A DNA stretch of 15,634 nt from UBA11606 sp964513285 (GTDB lineage: Bacteria; Actinomycetota; Acidimicrobiia; Acidimicrobiales; Aldehydirespiratoraceae): NCBI GenBank assembly GCA_964513285.1, contig CAZEML010000095.1, positions 1 through 15,634 of the forward strand. Reading direction: 5' to 3'. Under the pieces are notes generated by a model that saw nothing but the letters and a program-made list of their open reading frames with translations, ran no database searches and was not told the origin of the DNA. How positions within the stretch are numbered: position 1 is the first letter of the stretch; the number at the start of each line of letters is the position of its first letter. Shown here in pieces: positions 1 to 8,100 of the stretch. A program made the translations under genes and the position numbers.

Positions 1-46
1 GCTCCGTTAGGTTCGCTAAATTCTGTTGGTGGTGTAGCAACCGAAA
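1..46. other. Low-GC window edge of unknown origin
   Basis: About 48% G+C by eye, against roughly two thirds in the rest of the window. No recognisable gene or motif was seen. The drop in G+C begins almost exactly where the minus-strand 32-codon ORF meets its TAA stop (47-49). It could be the edge of a mobile element, a genuine AT-rich intergenic stretch, or an assembly join; the sequence alone cannot decide. Confidence 0.4.
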
Positions 47-145
47 TTAACTCACGTCGGCGAGCGCCGGCGGTCCCGCTACCGGCTGATCGACCGCGGC
101 CGCGGCCGCCCGGTCGAGGTCGGGCAGGCCGTGAGCATCAGACAT
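47..145 (-). CDS. 32-residue ORF coupled to the ECF sigma gene, probably a truncated partner gene
   Basis: The start codon ATG (145-143) shares one base with the TGA stop of the sigma factor gene (TGATG junction). It is preceded by a good ribosome binding site, AAGGGGG, six bases upstream, so a real translation start is well supported. The product, starting MSDAHGLPDLDRAAAAAVDQ, has no transmembrane segment and no domain I recognise. Genes placed like this behind ECF sigma factors often encode an anti-sigma factor or a sensor of some hundreds of residues, so 32 residues is suspiciously short. The ORF ends at a TAA exactly where base composition turns AT-rich, which suggests that the gene is cut by a rearrangement or an assembly join. 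It could also be a genuine small peptide. Function unknown. Confidence 0.45.
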   Translation of the reverse strand: MSDAHGLPDLDRAAAAAVDQPVAGPPALADVS

Positions 146-633
146 CACGCACCCCCTTCGTAGAGCGGCGGCTCGCCGAGGTGCTCTCGCAACGTCCGGT
201 GCGCCGCTCGAAGCGTCGCGGAGACGGTGCCGCGGGTGACGCCCATCGCCTCGCCGATCTCGGGTTCGCTGAGCTGGCCGACATGGCGAAGGACGACCGC
301 GAGCTGTTGCCGGGGCGGCAGGTCGGCGACGAGGAGACGAAGATCCTCGGTCGGTCCCGGAACCAACGGGATGCGCTCCCGCCGGAGGAGCCGGGTTTCG
401 AGCGATCGACGGCGATGGCGGCGGCGACCGACGTTGATCGCGACGCGGTACACCCAGCCGGCCGGGTTGGCCATGGCCCCGACTCGATCCCACCGCTCGT
501 AGGCCCGCACGATGGCTTCATCGGCGATCTCGCGAGCGAGGTCGGGATCGCCGAAGACCGCCGCCATCGACGTGACCAACCTCGGATGCACCGTTCGGTA
601 CCAGTCTTCGAAACCATCCACCATCGCTCCCAC
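145..633 (-). CDS. ECF-type RNA polymerase sigma factor
   Basis: Small sigma-70 family protein of 162 residues that directs RNA polymerase to a specific promoter set. A region 2 domain spans about residues 9-76 (DWYRTVHPRLV, DLAREIADEAIVRAYERW, GWVYRVAINVGRRRHRRR, the last being the region 2.4 helix). A region 4 domain spans about 98-152 (LPPRQQLAVVLRHVGQLSEPEIGEAMGV followed by the recognition helix TRGTVSATLRAAHRTL). There is no region 1 or 3, as expected for ECF factors. The chosen start is GTG at 633, which has a GAGG ribosome binding site six bases upstream; an ATG three codons in (624) has poorer spacing. It lies 71 bases downstream of the second phnE on the same strand and is translationally coupled to the next short ORF, where a cognate regulator would normally be. 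Which regulon it controls cannot be seen. Confidence 0.9.
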   Translation of the reverse strand: MGAMVDGFEDWYRTVHPRLVTSMAAVFGDPDLAREIADEAIVRAYERWDRVGAMANPAGWVYRVAINVGRRRHRRRSLETRLLRRERIPLVPGPTEDLRLLVADLPPRQQLAVVLRHVGQLSEPEIGEAMGVTRGTVSATLRAAHRTLREHLGEPPLYEGGA

Positions 634-672
634 GTGCTACCTCAAGTCACGAGGGGCCCGAAACGCGTAGTG

Positions 673-706
673 GGAATCGCCGATTTCTGGAATCGCCTCC
701 GGAATC
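673..706. repeat. Short direct repeats upstream of the sigma factor gene
   Basis: GGAATCGCC occurs at 673-681 and 689-697 (16 bases apart) and GGAATC again at 701-706, within the 71-base gap between phnE and the sigma gene and just overlapping the phnE stop. On the gene's own strand they read GGCGATTCC. They may be a regulator site or simply degenerate sequence. I could not place a -35/-10 pair next to them. Confidence 0.35.
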
Positions 707-1598
707 AGCGCCAGCGGCCGCTGAGATCCTTCAGCAGCTCGATGGTGCGCGAGCCCTGATCGGGGGCGCTGCCCTGGATGATCCGCCGGCGCACCGACGA
801 CGAAACCGTGTCGATGAAGACGACGACGGCGATCGTCATGATGAGCACCGCACCCACCTCGGGGAAGTTCCGGAAGTTGAGCTGGCTCACGAGTTCGGAA
901 CCGACGCCACCGGCACCGATCAGGCCGAGCACGGCCGACGCTCGGACATTGATCTCGAAGCGGAAGAGCCAGTAGCTGGCGATCACCGGCATGACCTGCG
1001 GCAGCAGACCCCACCGCACCGAACTCACCCAGCGGCCGCCACACGCCTCGACCGCCTCGATCGGGCCGCGGTTGGCGTTCTCGATCTCTTCGGACGAGAG
1101 CTTGCCGAGGGTGCCGACCGAGTTGAATCCGAGGGCGAGGGTGCCGGCCCACGGGCCGAGCGGCACGACGCTCAAGAGCACCATCGCGATGATCAGCTCA
1201 GGCACCGCGCGGATCACGTTGAACAGCTGCTGCACCGGGATGCGGATGAAGGCGGGCGTGACGTTGTTGGACGCGAGGAACGCCAGCGGGAGCGAGATCG
1301 CGGCACCGATGAGCGTGCCGACCCAAGCGACGTAGACCGACTCGAAGATCTTGCCGATGACGCCGCGATCGATGACCGTCGCGAAGTCGGGCGGCCACAT
1401 CTGGCTGACGATGTCCCACGCATCGCCGGGCGCCGAGCGTAGCCGTTCGATCGAGACGTCGAGGCCCGAGACCCCCCAGGCGAAGAAGATCGCGATCAGG
1501 ACCGCGAGGGCCCAACGTCGGTTGCGGGCCGCGGTCGGCGGCTCGGGACGCTGCCCGTCGTCGGGCGTGTCGGTCTCGGGCGGCAGGGTGGCGGTCAT
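705..1598 (-). CDS. phnE: Phosphonate/phosphite-type ABC transporter permease (second PhnE)
   Basis: Inner-membrane permease subunit of 297 residues in the PhnE family (BPD_transp_1 fold). After a hydrophilic, Pro/Glu-rich N-terminus, a first membrane helix lies at about residues 29-44 (ALAVLIAIFFAWGVSG), followed by several more. The cytoplasmic coupling loop that contacts the ATPase is visible as EAVEACGGRWVSSVRWGLLP, and the typical PhnE block FEINVRASAVLGLIGAGGVG follows it. The ATG at 1598 shares one base with the TGA of the upstream permease gene (TGATG), and a GGAGG site lies eight bases before it, so the two permeases are co-translated, presumably as a heterodimer. Length is normal for the family, and the last 30 residues are polar cytoplasmic tail. 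Substrate is assigned through the neighbouring binding protein only. Confidence 0.93.
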   Translation of the reverse strand: MTATLPPETDTPDDGQRPEPPTAARNRRWALAVLIAIFFAWGVSGLDVSIERLRSAPGDAWDIVSQMWPPDFATVIDRGVIGKIFESVYVAWVGTLIGAAISLPLAFLASNNVTPAFIRIPVQQLFNVIRAVPELIIAMVLLSVVPLGPWAGTLALGFNSVGTLGKLSSEEIENANRGPIEAVEACGGRWVSSVRWGLLPQVMPVIASYWLFRFEINVRASAVLGLIGAGGVGSELVSQLNFRNFPEVGAVLIMTIAVVVFIDTVSSSVRRRIIQGSAPDQGSRTIELLKDLSGRWR

Positions 1599-2407
1599 CA
1601 GACCAACCTCCGGCGGAGAGCCACGCTGATCTGTTCGATCACCACGACCACCACGAACACGATGATGAGGATCCCGAGGATGCGGTCGAAGCGGAAGAAC
1701 TGCCGTTGCGCTTCGATCACCCGGCCGATGCCACCGGCACCGACGATGCCGAGCACCACCGAGGCTCGGATGTTGAGCTCGAACGTGTAGAGGGCGTACG
1801 CCACATAGCTGGGCAGCACCGTCGGGAGCACGCCGGTGCGCACCGCCGGGACGTGGCGAGCCCCGGCCGCCCGCGCCGCCTCCAGTGGCCGAGGGTCAGC
1901 GCCGTCGACCGTCTCGCTGAAGAGCTTCACCATCACCGCGAGCGAAAAGATCGACAGCGCCCACGTACCCGCGAACGCGCCGATGCCGATGGCGGCGACC
2001 AGCGTCTTGGCCCAGAACAGGTCGGGCACGGCGCGCACGACGCTCATCAGGATCCGGCTGACCCAGTAGGTCGGTGCGTTGGGTGTGGTGAGGCGACTCA
2101 TCGCGAACGCGACGGGAAGCGACAGGCCACAGCCGATGACCGAGGCGACGATCGCGATCTGGAACGTCTCGATCAGCGGGTCGATGACGTTCTGGCGATC
2201 GAACACCCACTCCCACGGGATCGGCCAGAAGAGCTCCCAGAGCGGGTTCGTCCAGATCTCCCAGAACGACGACAACCGGAAACCGACCTGACGACCCGCA
2301 TAGATCGTGAAGCCGACGAACGCGACCGCGATCAGGTACGAGCGCAGCTTCGGGCGCGGCTTGCGCGGCCGCTCGGTGGTGCCGTCGGTGGGCTCGACCG
2401 CGGTCAC
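1598..2407 (-). CDS. phnE: Phosphonate/phosphite-type ABC transporter permease (first PhnE)
   Basis: Permease of 269 residues, paralogous to its downstream neighbour. After a charged N-terminus (PRKPRPKLR) comes a first membrane helix at about residues 23-38. The core holds an EAA-type loop (EAARAAGARHVPAVRTGVLP) and the family block FELNIRASVVLGIVGAGGIG. A hydrophobic final helix (ILIIVFVVVVVIEQI) precedes a basic C-terminus (RRRLV). The start is GTG at 2407-2405, chosen because it forms a GTGA overlap with the phnC stop and because homologous sequence begins just after it. The open frame runs upstream to 2827, but that extension is arginine-rich shadow sequence inside phnC. The two divergent permeases here match the known phnCDE1E2 layout, as opposed to a homodimeric single PhnE. 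Confidence 0.92.
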   Translation of the reverse strand: MTAVEPTDGTTERPRKPRPKLRSYLIAVAFVGFTIYAGRQVGFRLSSFWEIWTNPLWELFWPIPWEWVFDRQNVIDPLIETFQIAIVASVIGCGLSLPVAFAMSRLTTPNAPTYWVSRILMSVVRAVPDLFWAKTLVAAIGIGAFAGTWALSIFSLAVMVKLFSETVDGADPRPLEAARAAGARHVPAVRTGVLPTVLPSYVAYALYTFELNIRASVVLGIVGAGGIGRVIEAQRQFFRFDRILGILIIVFVVVVVIEQISVALRRRLV

Positions 2408-3177
2408 GTGTCGGTGTCGGCCAGCACGTCGCCGGCGGTGATCGAACGGCCGTAGATCTCTCGGAAGGTGTCGTCGTCGACGTCGTCGATGTGTCCGTCG
2501 AAGACGAGTTCGCCCGCTCGCAGGCCGATCAGGCGCTGGCCGTACTGCTGGGCGAGATCGAGGAAGTGCAGGTTGATGAGGGTGGTGATGCCGAGTTCGG
2601 AGTTGATGCGGCTGAGGTCGCCCATCACCTGACGGCTGGTCACCGGGTCGAGGGCCGCCACCGGCTCGTCGGCCAGCATCAAGGTCGGTTCCTGGGCCAG
2701 GGCGCGGGCGATGCCGACGCGCTGTTGCTGGCCACCGGACAGATCCGACGCCCGCACGTACGCCTTCTCGACGATGCCGACCCGTTCGAGCGCCTGCATG
2801 GCGATCTCGCGGTCGGCGGCCGGCCACAACCCGAGGGTCGACCGGATCGAGCCGACGTTGGCGAGTCGACCCATCAAGACGTTGTTGAGCACCGTCGTGC
2901 GTTCGGCGAGGTTGAACGTCTGGAAGATCATCCCGATCTTCGAACGCACCTGTCGCAACGTCGCCGCGTTGGCACCGACGACTTCGACACCGTCGACCTT
3001 GGCCGACCCTTCGGTCGCCGGGACGAGCCCGTTCAGCACCCGCAGCAGGGTCGACTTGCCGGCGCCCGACAGCCCGACGACGACGATGAACTCACCGTCG
3101 TCGATGGTCAGGTCGACGTTCTTCAGTGCCTGCACGCCACCGCGATAGGTGACGGACACGTTCTTCAGCTCGATCAA
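2404..3177 (-). CDS. phnC: Phosphonate/phosphite-type ABC transporter ATP-binding protein PhnC
   Basis: ATPase subunit of 257 residues that powers the importer from the cytoplasmic face. All nucleotide-binding motifs are intact: Walker A GLSGAGKST (35-43), Q-loop Gln86 (IFQTF), ABC signature LSGGQ (146-150), Walker B LMLADE (166-171), D-loop ALDP, and switch His204 (INLH). The segment LMGRLANVGSIRSTLGLWPA is typical of PhnC. The start is TTG at 3177-3175, with a GGGGGAAG ribosome binding site just upstream and MIELKNVSVTYRGG as the usual family N-terminus. No better ATG or GTG is in frame nearby. The TGA stop overlaps the GTG of the first phnE (GTGA). The rare TTG start and the hairpins upstream both suggest that this gene is translated less than phnD. 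Confidence 0.95.
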   Translation of the reverse strand: MIELKNVSVTYRGGVQALKNVDLTIDDGEFIVVVGLSGAGKSTLLRVLNGLVPATEGSAKVDGVEVVGANAATLRQVRSKIGMIFQTFNLAERTTVLNNVLMGRLANVGSIRSTLGLWPAADREIAMQALERVGIVEKAYVRASDLSGGQQQRVGIARALAQEPTLMLADEPVAALDPVTSRQVMGDLSRINSELGITTLINLHFLDLAQQYGQRLIGLRAGELVFDGHIDDVDDDTFREIYGRSITAGDVLADTDT

Positions 3178-3188
3178 CGCTTCCCCCG

Positions 3189-3206
3189 ATCGGTCGAGCG
3201 ACCGAC
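3189..3206 (-). other. Small RNA hairpin in the phnC leader
   Basis: Read on the minus strand, GTCGGTC and GACCGAT flank a four-base loop (GCTC), giving a seven-base-pair stem that includes one G-U pair. It ends one base before the GGGGGAAG ribosome binding site of phnC, so its folding could affect access to that site. It follows the larger hairpin at 3208-3241 by one base. Confidence 0.5.
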
Positions 3207-3207
3207 G

Positions 3208-3241
3208 ATGGCCACGGCCCGCCGAAGCGGACCGTGGCCAT
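3208..3241 (-). other. Intercistronic hairpin with UUCG tetraloop between phnD and phnC
   Basis: On the minus (transcribed) strand, ATGGCCACGGTCCGC pairs with GCGGGCCGTGGCCAT around a TTCG loop: 15 continuous pairs in RNA, one of them U-G, closed by the especially stable C(UUCG)G tetraloop. On the opposite strand the same position would be a C/A mismatch with a CGAA loop, so the structure favours minus-strand RNA. There is no T-run after it, which argues against a full terminator. An mRNA-stabilising or processing element, or partial attenuation after phnD, fits better. Confidence 0.75.
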
Positions 3242-3269
3242 GCTCGTCAGTCCGAGTGGTGGTTGCCGA

Positions 3270-4505
3270 TCAGCCCGGAGGCTCGCTGATGCCGAGGGCG
3301 GCAGCGGCTTCACGGACGACGTCGAAGTCGGCTTCGACGGCGGGGCGGATGTCGGTCCAGCCGTAGATCTCGTCGAAGATCGCCTCGCCCTCTTCGGTGG
3401 CGAGGAACTCCTCGATCGCGGTGTAGATCTCTTCCTTGAGGGAGTCGGGCAGCGCCGAGCGGACCGCCACGACGTCGTTCGGGATCTCCTCGGTGATGTT
3501 GAACACGATCACCTGCTCGCCCACGTCGGTCTGCTCGCTGCGGATGGTGCGGCGAGCGTCGTCGAACGACAGGCCGAAGGTGGCGTCGCCGTTGTAGACC
3601 GCGGTGACGGCCGCGTCGTGGCCACCGGTGAAGACCGGGGTGACGTCGGAGGTCGGGTCGATACCGAGGTTCGTCAGCTGCAGCGCCGGGAACAGGTAGC
3701 CAGACGTCGACGACTCCGAGGTGAAGGCGATGGTGCCGCCAGCGACCGACGAGAGATCGCCGATGCAGGAGCTGCCGGCGCTGATCGGATCGCCGTCGTC
3801 GGTGGTCTCACCGGACTGCTTGCCGTCGTCGCCGAAGAACACGCCGACCTGAAGGGCGACCGCCTCGACGGCGTCGACCTGGACGATCTCGCCGCCGTCG
3901 TTGATGAGGGCGGTGCCGGGCTGGAGCGTGCCTTCCTGGCAGATCGACGGGTCGTTGGTGAACCACTGGCCGTGGTAGGTGGCCGAGCCGAAGCGGATCG
4001 ACTGGATCAGCGGCTCGATGTTGCCGAACTGGTCCTTGCCGAGCGTGTAACCGAACGGGCCGAAGGCGCCGAGGTCGGTCTGGTCGGTGCCCATCGAGGT
4101 GACGAGGCCGGTGTAGTCGGTGGTGACCACGCCTTCGACGTCGATGCCGAGGGCTTCCTCGAGCACGTCGATGAAGGGCTGGATGTCGTCCTGGAGCGTG
4201 TCCTGCTCCTGGCTGGGCACGAAGCCGAAGGTGATCTTCTCGGGCCAGTCGGCGGGCACGCCGGAGGCATCTTCCTCCGCCATGTCGTCGTCCTCTTCGG
4301 CCATGTCGTCATCGGCACCTTCGTCGGCCATGTCGTCATCGGCCTCTTCTTCGGCCATGTCGTCATCGCCGTCGTCGGCGGCCTCGGTCTCTCCCGAGTC
4401 GTCGCCGGTGTCGGCCGCGTCGTCATCGTCGTCGTCGCCACAGGCTGCCGCGATCATCGTGAACGCGAGCAGGACGGCGAGAAGCCGCCACAGTTTCTTC
4501 GTCAT
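3270..4505 (-). CDS. phnD: Phosphonate/phosphite/phosphate-binding lipoprotein PhnD
   Basis: Extracytoplasmic substrate-binding protein of 411 residues that feeds PhnC-PhnE-PhnE. A lipoprotein signal peptide (MTKKLWRLLAVLLAFTMIAAAC) ends at lipid-attachment Cys22. Residues 23-82 are an extremely acidic linker with DDDMAEE-like repeats, then the periplasmic-binding fold begins at ITFGFVPSQ (91-99). The family ligand motif SSTSGYLFP is at 265-273. Between about 184 and 257 there is extra sequence compared with typical PhnD proteins, containing Cys189 and Cys247, which could form a disulfide. The start is ATG at 4505 with GGGAGGG just upstream; an in-frame GTG at 4526 would add seven residues ahead of the signal peptide and is less likely. 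Phosphonate, phosphite and phosphate remain equally possible ligands, because no catabolic gene is nearby. Confidence 0.92.
   Translation of the reverse strand: MTKKLWRLLAVLLAFTMIAAACGDDDDDDAADTGDDSGETEAADDGDDDMAEEEADDDMADEGADDDMAEEDDDMAEEDASGVPADWPEKITFGFVPSQEQDTLQDDIQPFIDVLEEALGIDVEGVVTTDYTGLVTSMGTDQTDLGAFGPFGYTLGKDQFGNIEPLIQSIRFGSATYHGQWFTNDPSICQEGTLQPGTALINDGGEIVQVDAVEAVALQVGVFFGDDGKQSGETTDDGDPISAGSSCIGDLSSVAGGTIAFTSESSTSGYLFPALQLTNLGIDPTSDVTPVFTGGHDAAVTAVYNGDATFGLSFDDARRTIRSEQTDVGEQVIVFNITEEIPNDVVAVRSALPDSLKEEIYTAIEEFLATEEGEAIFDEIYGWTDIRPAVEADFDVVREAAAALGISEPPG
4279..4371 (-). repeat. In-frame tandem repeats coding the acidic PhnD linker
   Basis: The plus-strand motif GCCATGTCGTC begins at 4279, 4300, 4327 and 4354, giving periods of 21, 27 and 27 bases, all multiples of three. 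On the coding strand each copy gives an Asp-Asp-Met-Ala-Glu/Asp unit. The frame-preserving spacing suggests growth and shrinkage by slippage, so linker length probably varies between strains. Confidence 0.8.
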
Positions 4506-4519
4506 GGTCCCTCCCAGGA

Positions 4520-4536
4520 TCCGCACGTTGCGCGGA
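4520..4536 (-). other. Hairpin in the 5' leader of phnD
   Basis: On the minus strand TCCGCGC and GTGCGGA flank an AAC loop: seven pairs including one G-U. It lies about seven bases before the GGGAGGG ribosome binding site of phnD, in the 78-base gap between the nucleotidase gene and phnD. A TAAGGT box (4542-4537, minus strand) sits directly upstream and might be a -10 element, but no -35 matches. Role uncertain. Confidence 0.35.
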
Positions 4537-4583
4537 CCTTACCGAGCGTTACCTGTGGATTGCTTGGTGGACACCGTTCCGTT

Positions 4584-5153
4584 TCAGGTTGTTCGCACAG
4601 CGTTCACGAACGCCGGCCAGTCGGCCACGTCGCGTGCACCCTCGACTGGGTCGTTCCACGGGCGAACGAAGCGATACACCGCCGCGTCGGGGTAGGTCCG
4701 GGCGAGGGCTTCGAGGTTGTGCATGGCGTCTTCGAGGTAGACGTCGCAGGCCGCGCCCGTCTTGTCGTCGAGGATGTGGATCTCGGTGGTCGGCACCTGG
4801 AAGCGGTCGAGCCAGTCGTAGGTGTCGTCGATGGCGAAGGTCGGCTTGGTCGTGACGATCACGATCTCGTGCCCGTCACCGCGCAACGCGTGCATCGCAT
4901 CGAGCGCGCCGTCGTAGGGCTCGAGACCATGGAAGAGGCTGCGGCCTTCGGCGCACGTCTCGGACCAGGACCAGAACTCGTCCATCCCGACGAAGTGAGT
5001 GAGATCGACGGGAGCGTCCCACTCGACCACGTCGGCGGCGCTGAGCTCGCGCCCGGCCCGACCGGGGAAGTCGCGGTTGTAGCGCCACGTCCAGCCTGCG
5101 TTGAAGTCAGCGATGACACCGTCCATGTCGATGCCGAGGCGCAACGACGTCAT
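4584..5153 (-). CDS. HAD-superfamily 5'(3')-deoxyribonucleotidase-like phosphatase (NT5C type)
   Basis: Cytoplasmic protein of 189 residues in the HAD phosphatase superfamily, closest in style to the NT5C group, which removes the 5' or 3' phosphate of deoxyribonucleotides. Motif I is GIDMDGVIADFN (nucleophile Asp9, acid/base Asp11), motif II is IVIVTTKP (Thr101 or Thr102), Lys103 may serve as the motif III lysine, and motif IV is YLEDAMHN (Asp142). All catalytic positions are therefore present. The ATG at 5153 shares one base with the beta-galactosidase stop (TGATG), so the two are co-translated. phnD follows 78 bases downstream on the same strand. A role in phosphate salvage beside a phosphorus-compound importer is attractive but inferred only from position, and many HAD proteins of this group have unknown substrates. 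Confidence 0.82.
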   Translation of the reverse strand: MTSLRLGIDMDGVIADFNAGWTWRYNRDFPGRAGRELSAADVVEWDAPVDLTHFVGMDEFWSWSETCAEGRSLFHGLEPYDGALDAMHALRGDGHEIVIVTTKPTFAIDDTYDWLDRFQVPTTEIHILDDKTGAACDVYLEDAMHNLEALARTYPDAAVYRFVRPWNDPVEGARDVADWPAFVNAVRTT

Positions 5154-8100
5154 CAACGAGCTCCGCTGAGGGTCCACCCGAAGCGATGACGGCCGGGCCG
5201 CACGACGAAGCGCTCGAGCACGTCGGGTCCGCAGGCGGCCGTGCCCAGGCCGCGCACGGCCGTGTCGATGTGCACCTCGGTCGTGGTCGACGGGTCGAGC
5301 CCGGCGAGGGTGGATGCGGCGGTGAGCGCGGCGTCGTGGTCGGCGCGAGCGGTCATGATCAGCGGCCCCTCCCCTGCGAGGGTGACCCCGTCGCCGGCGT
5401 CGTCGATCAACGACATCCAGCGGGTGTCGACGTGGGCGGCGTGTTCCTGGGGCACGACGTAGGGGTGGAACTGATCGGCGACCGTGGTCGACCATCGGCC
5501 GACCACCGCGGCCGAGCGGCGGTCTGGGTAGGTCTCGTCGGGGCCGAGCCCGAACCACCGCAGCTGATCGAGCGCGCCCGGCACCTCGAACCGCACGCCG
5601 ACCCGGGGAAGGTCGTGCCATTCGGCGGGGACGGCGATCTGCTCGCTGAAGGTCGCGACCCCGTTCTCGATACGGATCTTGGTCTGGTGAACGGCAGACG
5701 CGTCCGCGCCGACCAACCGGCGCTTCACGGTGATGAGGTCGGCGCCGTCGCGGCGCCGGCGAGCGATCGAATCGGTCTCGACGACGAGCCGGTCGAGCCC
5801 CCAGCGGAGCCAGTCGATGCGGACCCCCTTGGCTTCGGCCATCCAGCCCTGGCTCACGCCGTCGTTGTCGGTCGGAGCCCGCCAGAGCGAGGCGGTGATG
5901 TCGCCGTCGACGACGAGTTCGCCGCCCACGCTGACCACGTCGATGCCGGTGTCGGTGAGTTCGATCTCGACCGGCTTGGTGCGGCGAGGTCGCGGTGGCG
6001 CCATCCGCTCGTCGTTCATGGCGAACTGATCCCAGGCGATGACGTGGCCCTTGGGCGCCCAGGCGCTCGCTTTGCGGGTCACCCACTCGACGAGGAGATG
6101 GGTCTCCCCGTCGGCGGAGCGCTTGCCCGGGAGCGGGATGGTGACGTTGCGTTCGCGGCCGGGGGCGACGTCGACGTCGAGCTGCCCGCGGCCGACCCGC
6201 TTGCCGTCGGTCTCGAGCGTCCACCGCAGCTGGAGGTGGCTCAGGTCGCTGAAGGCGTACCGGTTCCGCACCCTGAGCTTGCGACCGTCGACCTGTTCGA
6301 CGACGACCGGGCGGGCACTCCAGGCGAGCTGCCGCATGACGGGGTGCGGGGTGAGGTCGGGGCCGACGAGTCCGTTGATGCAGAAGTTGGCGTCGTTGGG
6401 TTCGTCGCCGAAGTGGCCGCCGTACGCCCAGTAGAAGCGTCCGTCGGCGTCGTGCTCGGCGAGCCCTTGGTCACGCCAATCCCACAGGTAGCCACCGGTG
6501 ATCGCCGGCTCTCGCCAGAACAGATCGAGGTACTCGTCGAGCGAGCCGTTCGAGTTGCCCATTGCGTGAGAGAACTCACAGATCAGCATCGGACGATCGT
6601 CGAGGCCGGTCCGTTCCGCCCACTGCGCCCACATCTCGACGTGGCGGATCGACGGATACATCGTCGTGACGACGTCGTTGCTGAGCCGCTCAGAGCGGGT
6701 CGGGGCCCGCAGCAGTTCGTGATCCTTCACCCCGCCGTAGGAGAGGCGCCAGCGCTCGGCGCCCTCGTGATGGACGAACCGGGTCGGGTCGGTGTGCTTC
6801 ACCCAGGCGGCCGCCGCGTCGTGAACGGGCGCGTGGCCCGATTCGTTGCCGAGCGACCAGCCGATCACGCAGGCGAAGTTTCGATCGCGACGCACGAGAC
6901 GCCGGGTGCGCTCGAGGATCGCCTGCTCGTAGCGCGGGTCGTGGGCGAGCGAGATCTCCCGGCCGTGGCACTCCATGTTGGCCTCGTCGATGACGTAGAG
7001 GCCGAGCTCGTCGCAGAGCTCGAGGATGCGGTGGTCGTTCGGGTAGTGCGCCGTGCGGACGGAGTTGAGGTTGTGCTGCTTCATCAGCACCAGCTCTTCG
7101 CGCATCTCGTCGACCGTCACCGTCTTGCCGGTGACCGGGTGATGGTCGTGACGGTTGGCGCCGATGATCTTCACCGCGGTGCCGTTGATCCGGAGGCGGC
7201 GGTCCACGAGTTCGACCCGCCGGAACCCGGTCATGGTCGAGTGCGCTTCGAGGACCTCGCCGTCGCCGTCGACCAGCTCGGTCACGACCCGGTACCGGTT
7301 CGGCGTCTCGGCCGTCCACGGCGCGACGCCCGAGTACTCGGCCTCGACGGACGCGACCGGCCCCGGGTAGGTGACGGCGGTGAGGGTCTCCTCGAACTGC
7401 GAGCCGCGACCGCGTTCGGCCACTGCGGCGGTGAGGACCTTCCCGACCTTGCGGCCTCGCTCGTTCTCCAGCCAGACCCGGATCGACTCGGTGCCGGTGA
7501 CACCGCGCGCTCGGCCGGTGACGGTCAGTCGACCGGTCCCGCTCGGGGCGTCGAAGTCGGCGACGACATGGAGGTCGTCGATGCGGGTGCGCCCGCGCGC
7601 CTCGAGGTGGACCGATCGATGCAGGCCTGCGTGCCACCAGTGGTCCTGGTCCTCGATCCAGGTGGCATCGGAGTAGCGGATCACCATGACCGCGAGCAGG
7701 TTCTCGCCCCGCTGCAGGTGGGGGGTGAGGTCGAACTCCGACGGCAGCCGCGAGTCCTTGCCCATGCCGACGAACTCGCCGTTGCACCACACGACCGCCA
7801 CGCTCTCGGCGCCGCCGAGGTGCAGCACGACGTCGCGGCCCCGCCAGGCGCCGGGCACGCGGAACGTGGTGCGGTGCAGCCCGGTCGGGTTCTGCGGCGG
7901 CGAGTACGGGGCATCGACGTCGGCCCACGGCATGACGATGTTGGTGTAGTGCGGCAGGTCGCCGGTGTCCTGACGGGTCCAACAACCCGGCACCTCGATC
8001 GTGCGCCAGCGACCGTCCGTGGTGGCGGGCTGCATCCAGCGTGCCGGAGCGTCAGCCGGGGAGTCGACCAGCTGGAAGCGCCACTCGCCGTCGAGCGATC

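Noticed and set aside
2408..2827. N-terminal extension of the first phnE frame
   Set aside because: Arginine/proline-rich shadow inside phnC; the GTG at 2407 forms a normal GTGA junction.
3208..3241. The large hairpin as a classic Rho-independent terminator of phnD
   Set aside because: No T-run follows on the minus strand and the partner genes phnC-phnE-phnE follow directly, so an intercistronic stabiliser or attenuator is more likely.
4543..4575. Possible PhoP (PHO-box) direct repeats upstream of phnD, based on two TCCAC motifs on the minus strand
   Set aside because: The motifs are 12 and not 11 bases apart and only loosely match the GTTCACC unit, so phosphate control cannot be claimed from sequence.
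3234..5189. Open reading frame of 651 codons on the plus strand
   Set aside because: It runs antisense to phnD and the nucleotidase gene and is low-complexity; the minus-strand genes have clear families and ribosome binding sites.
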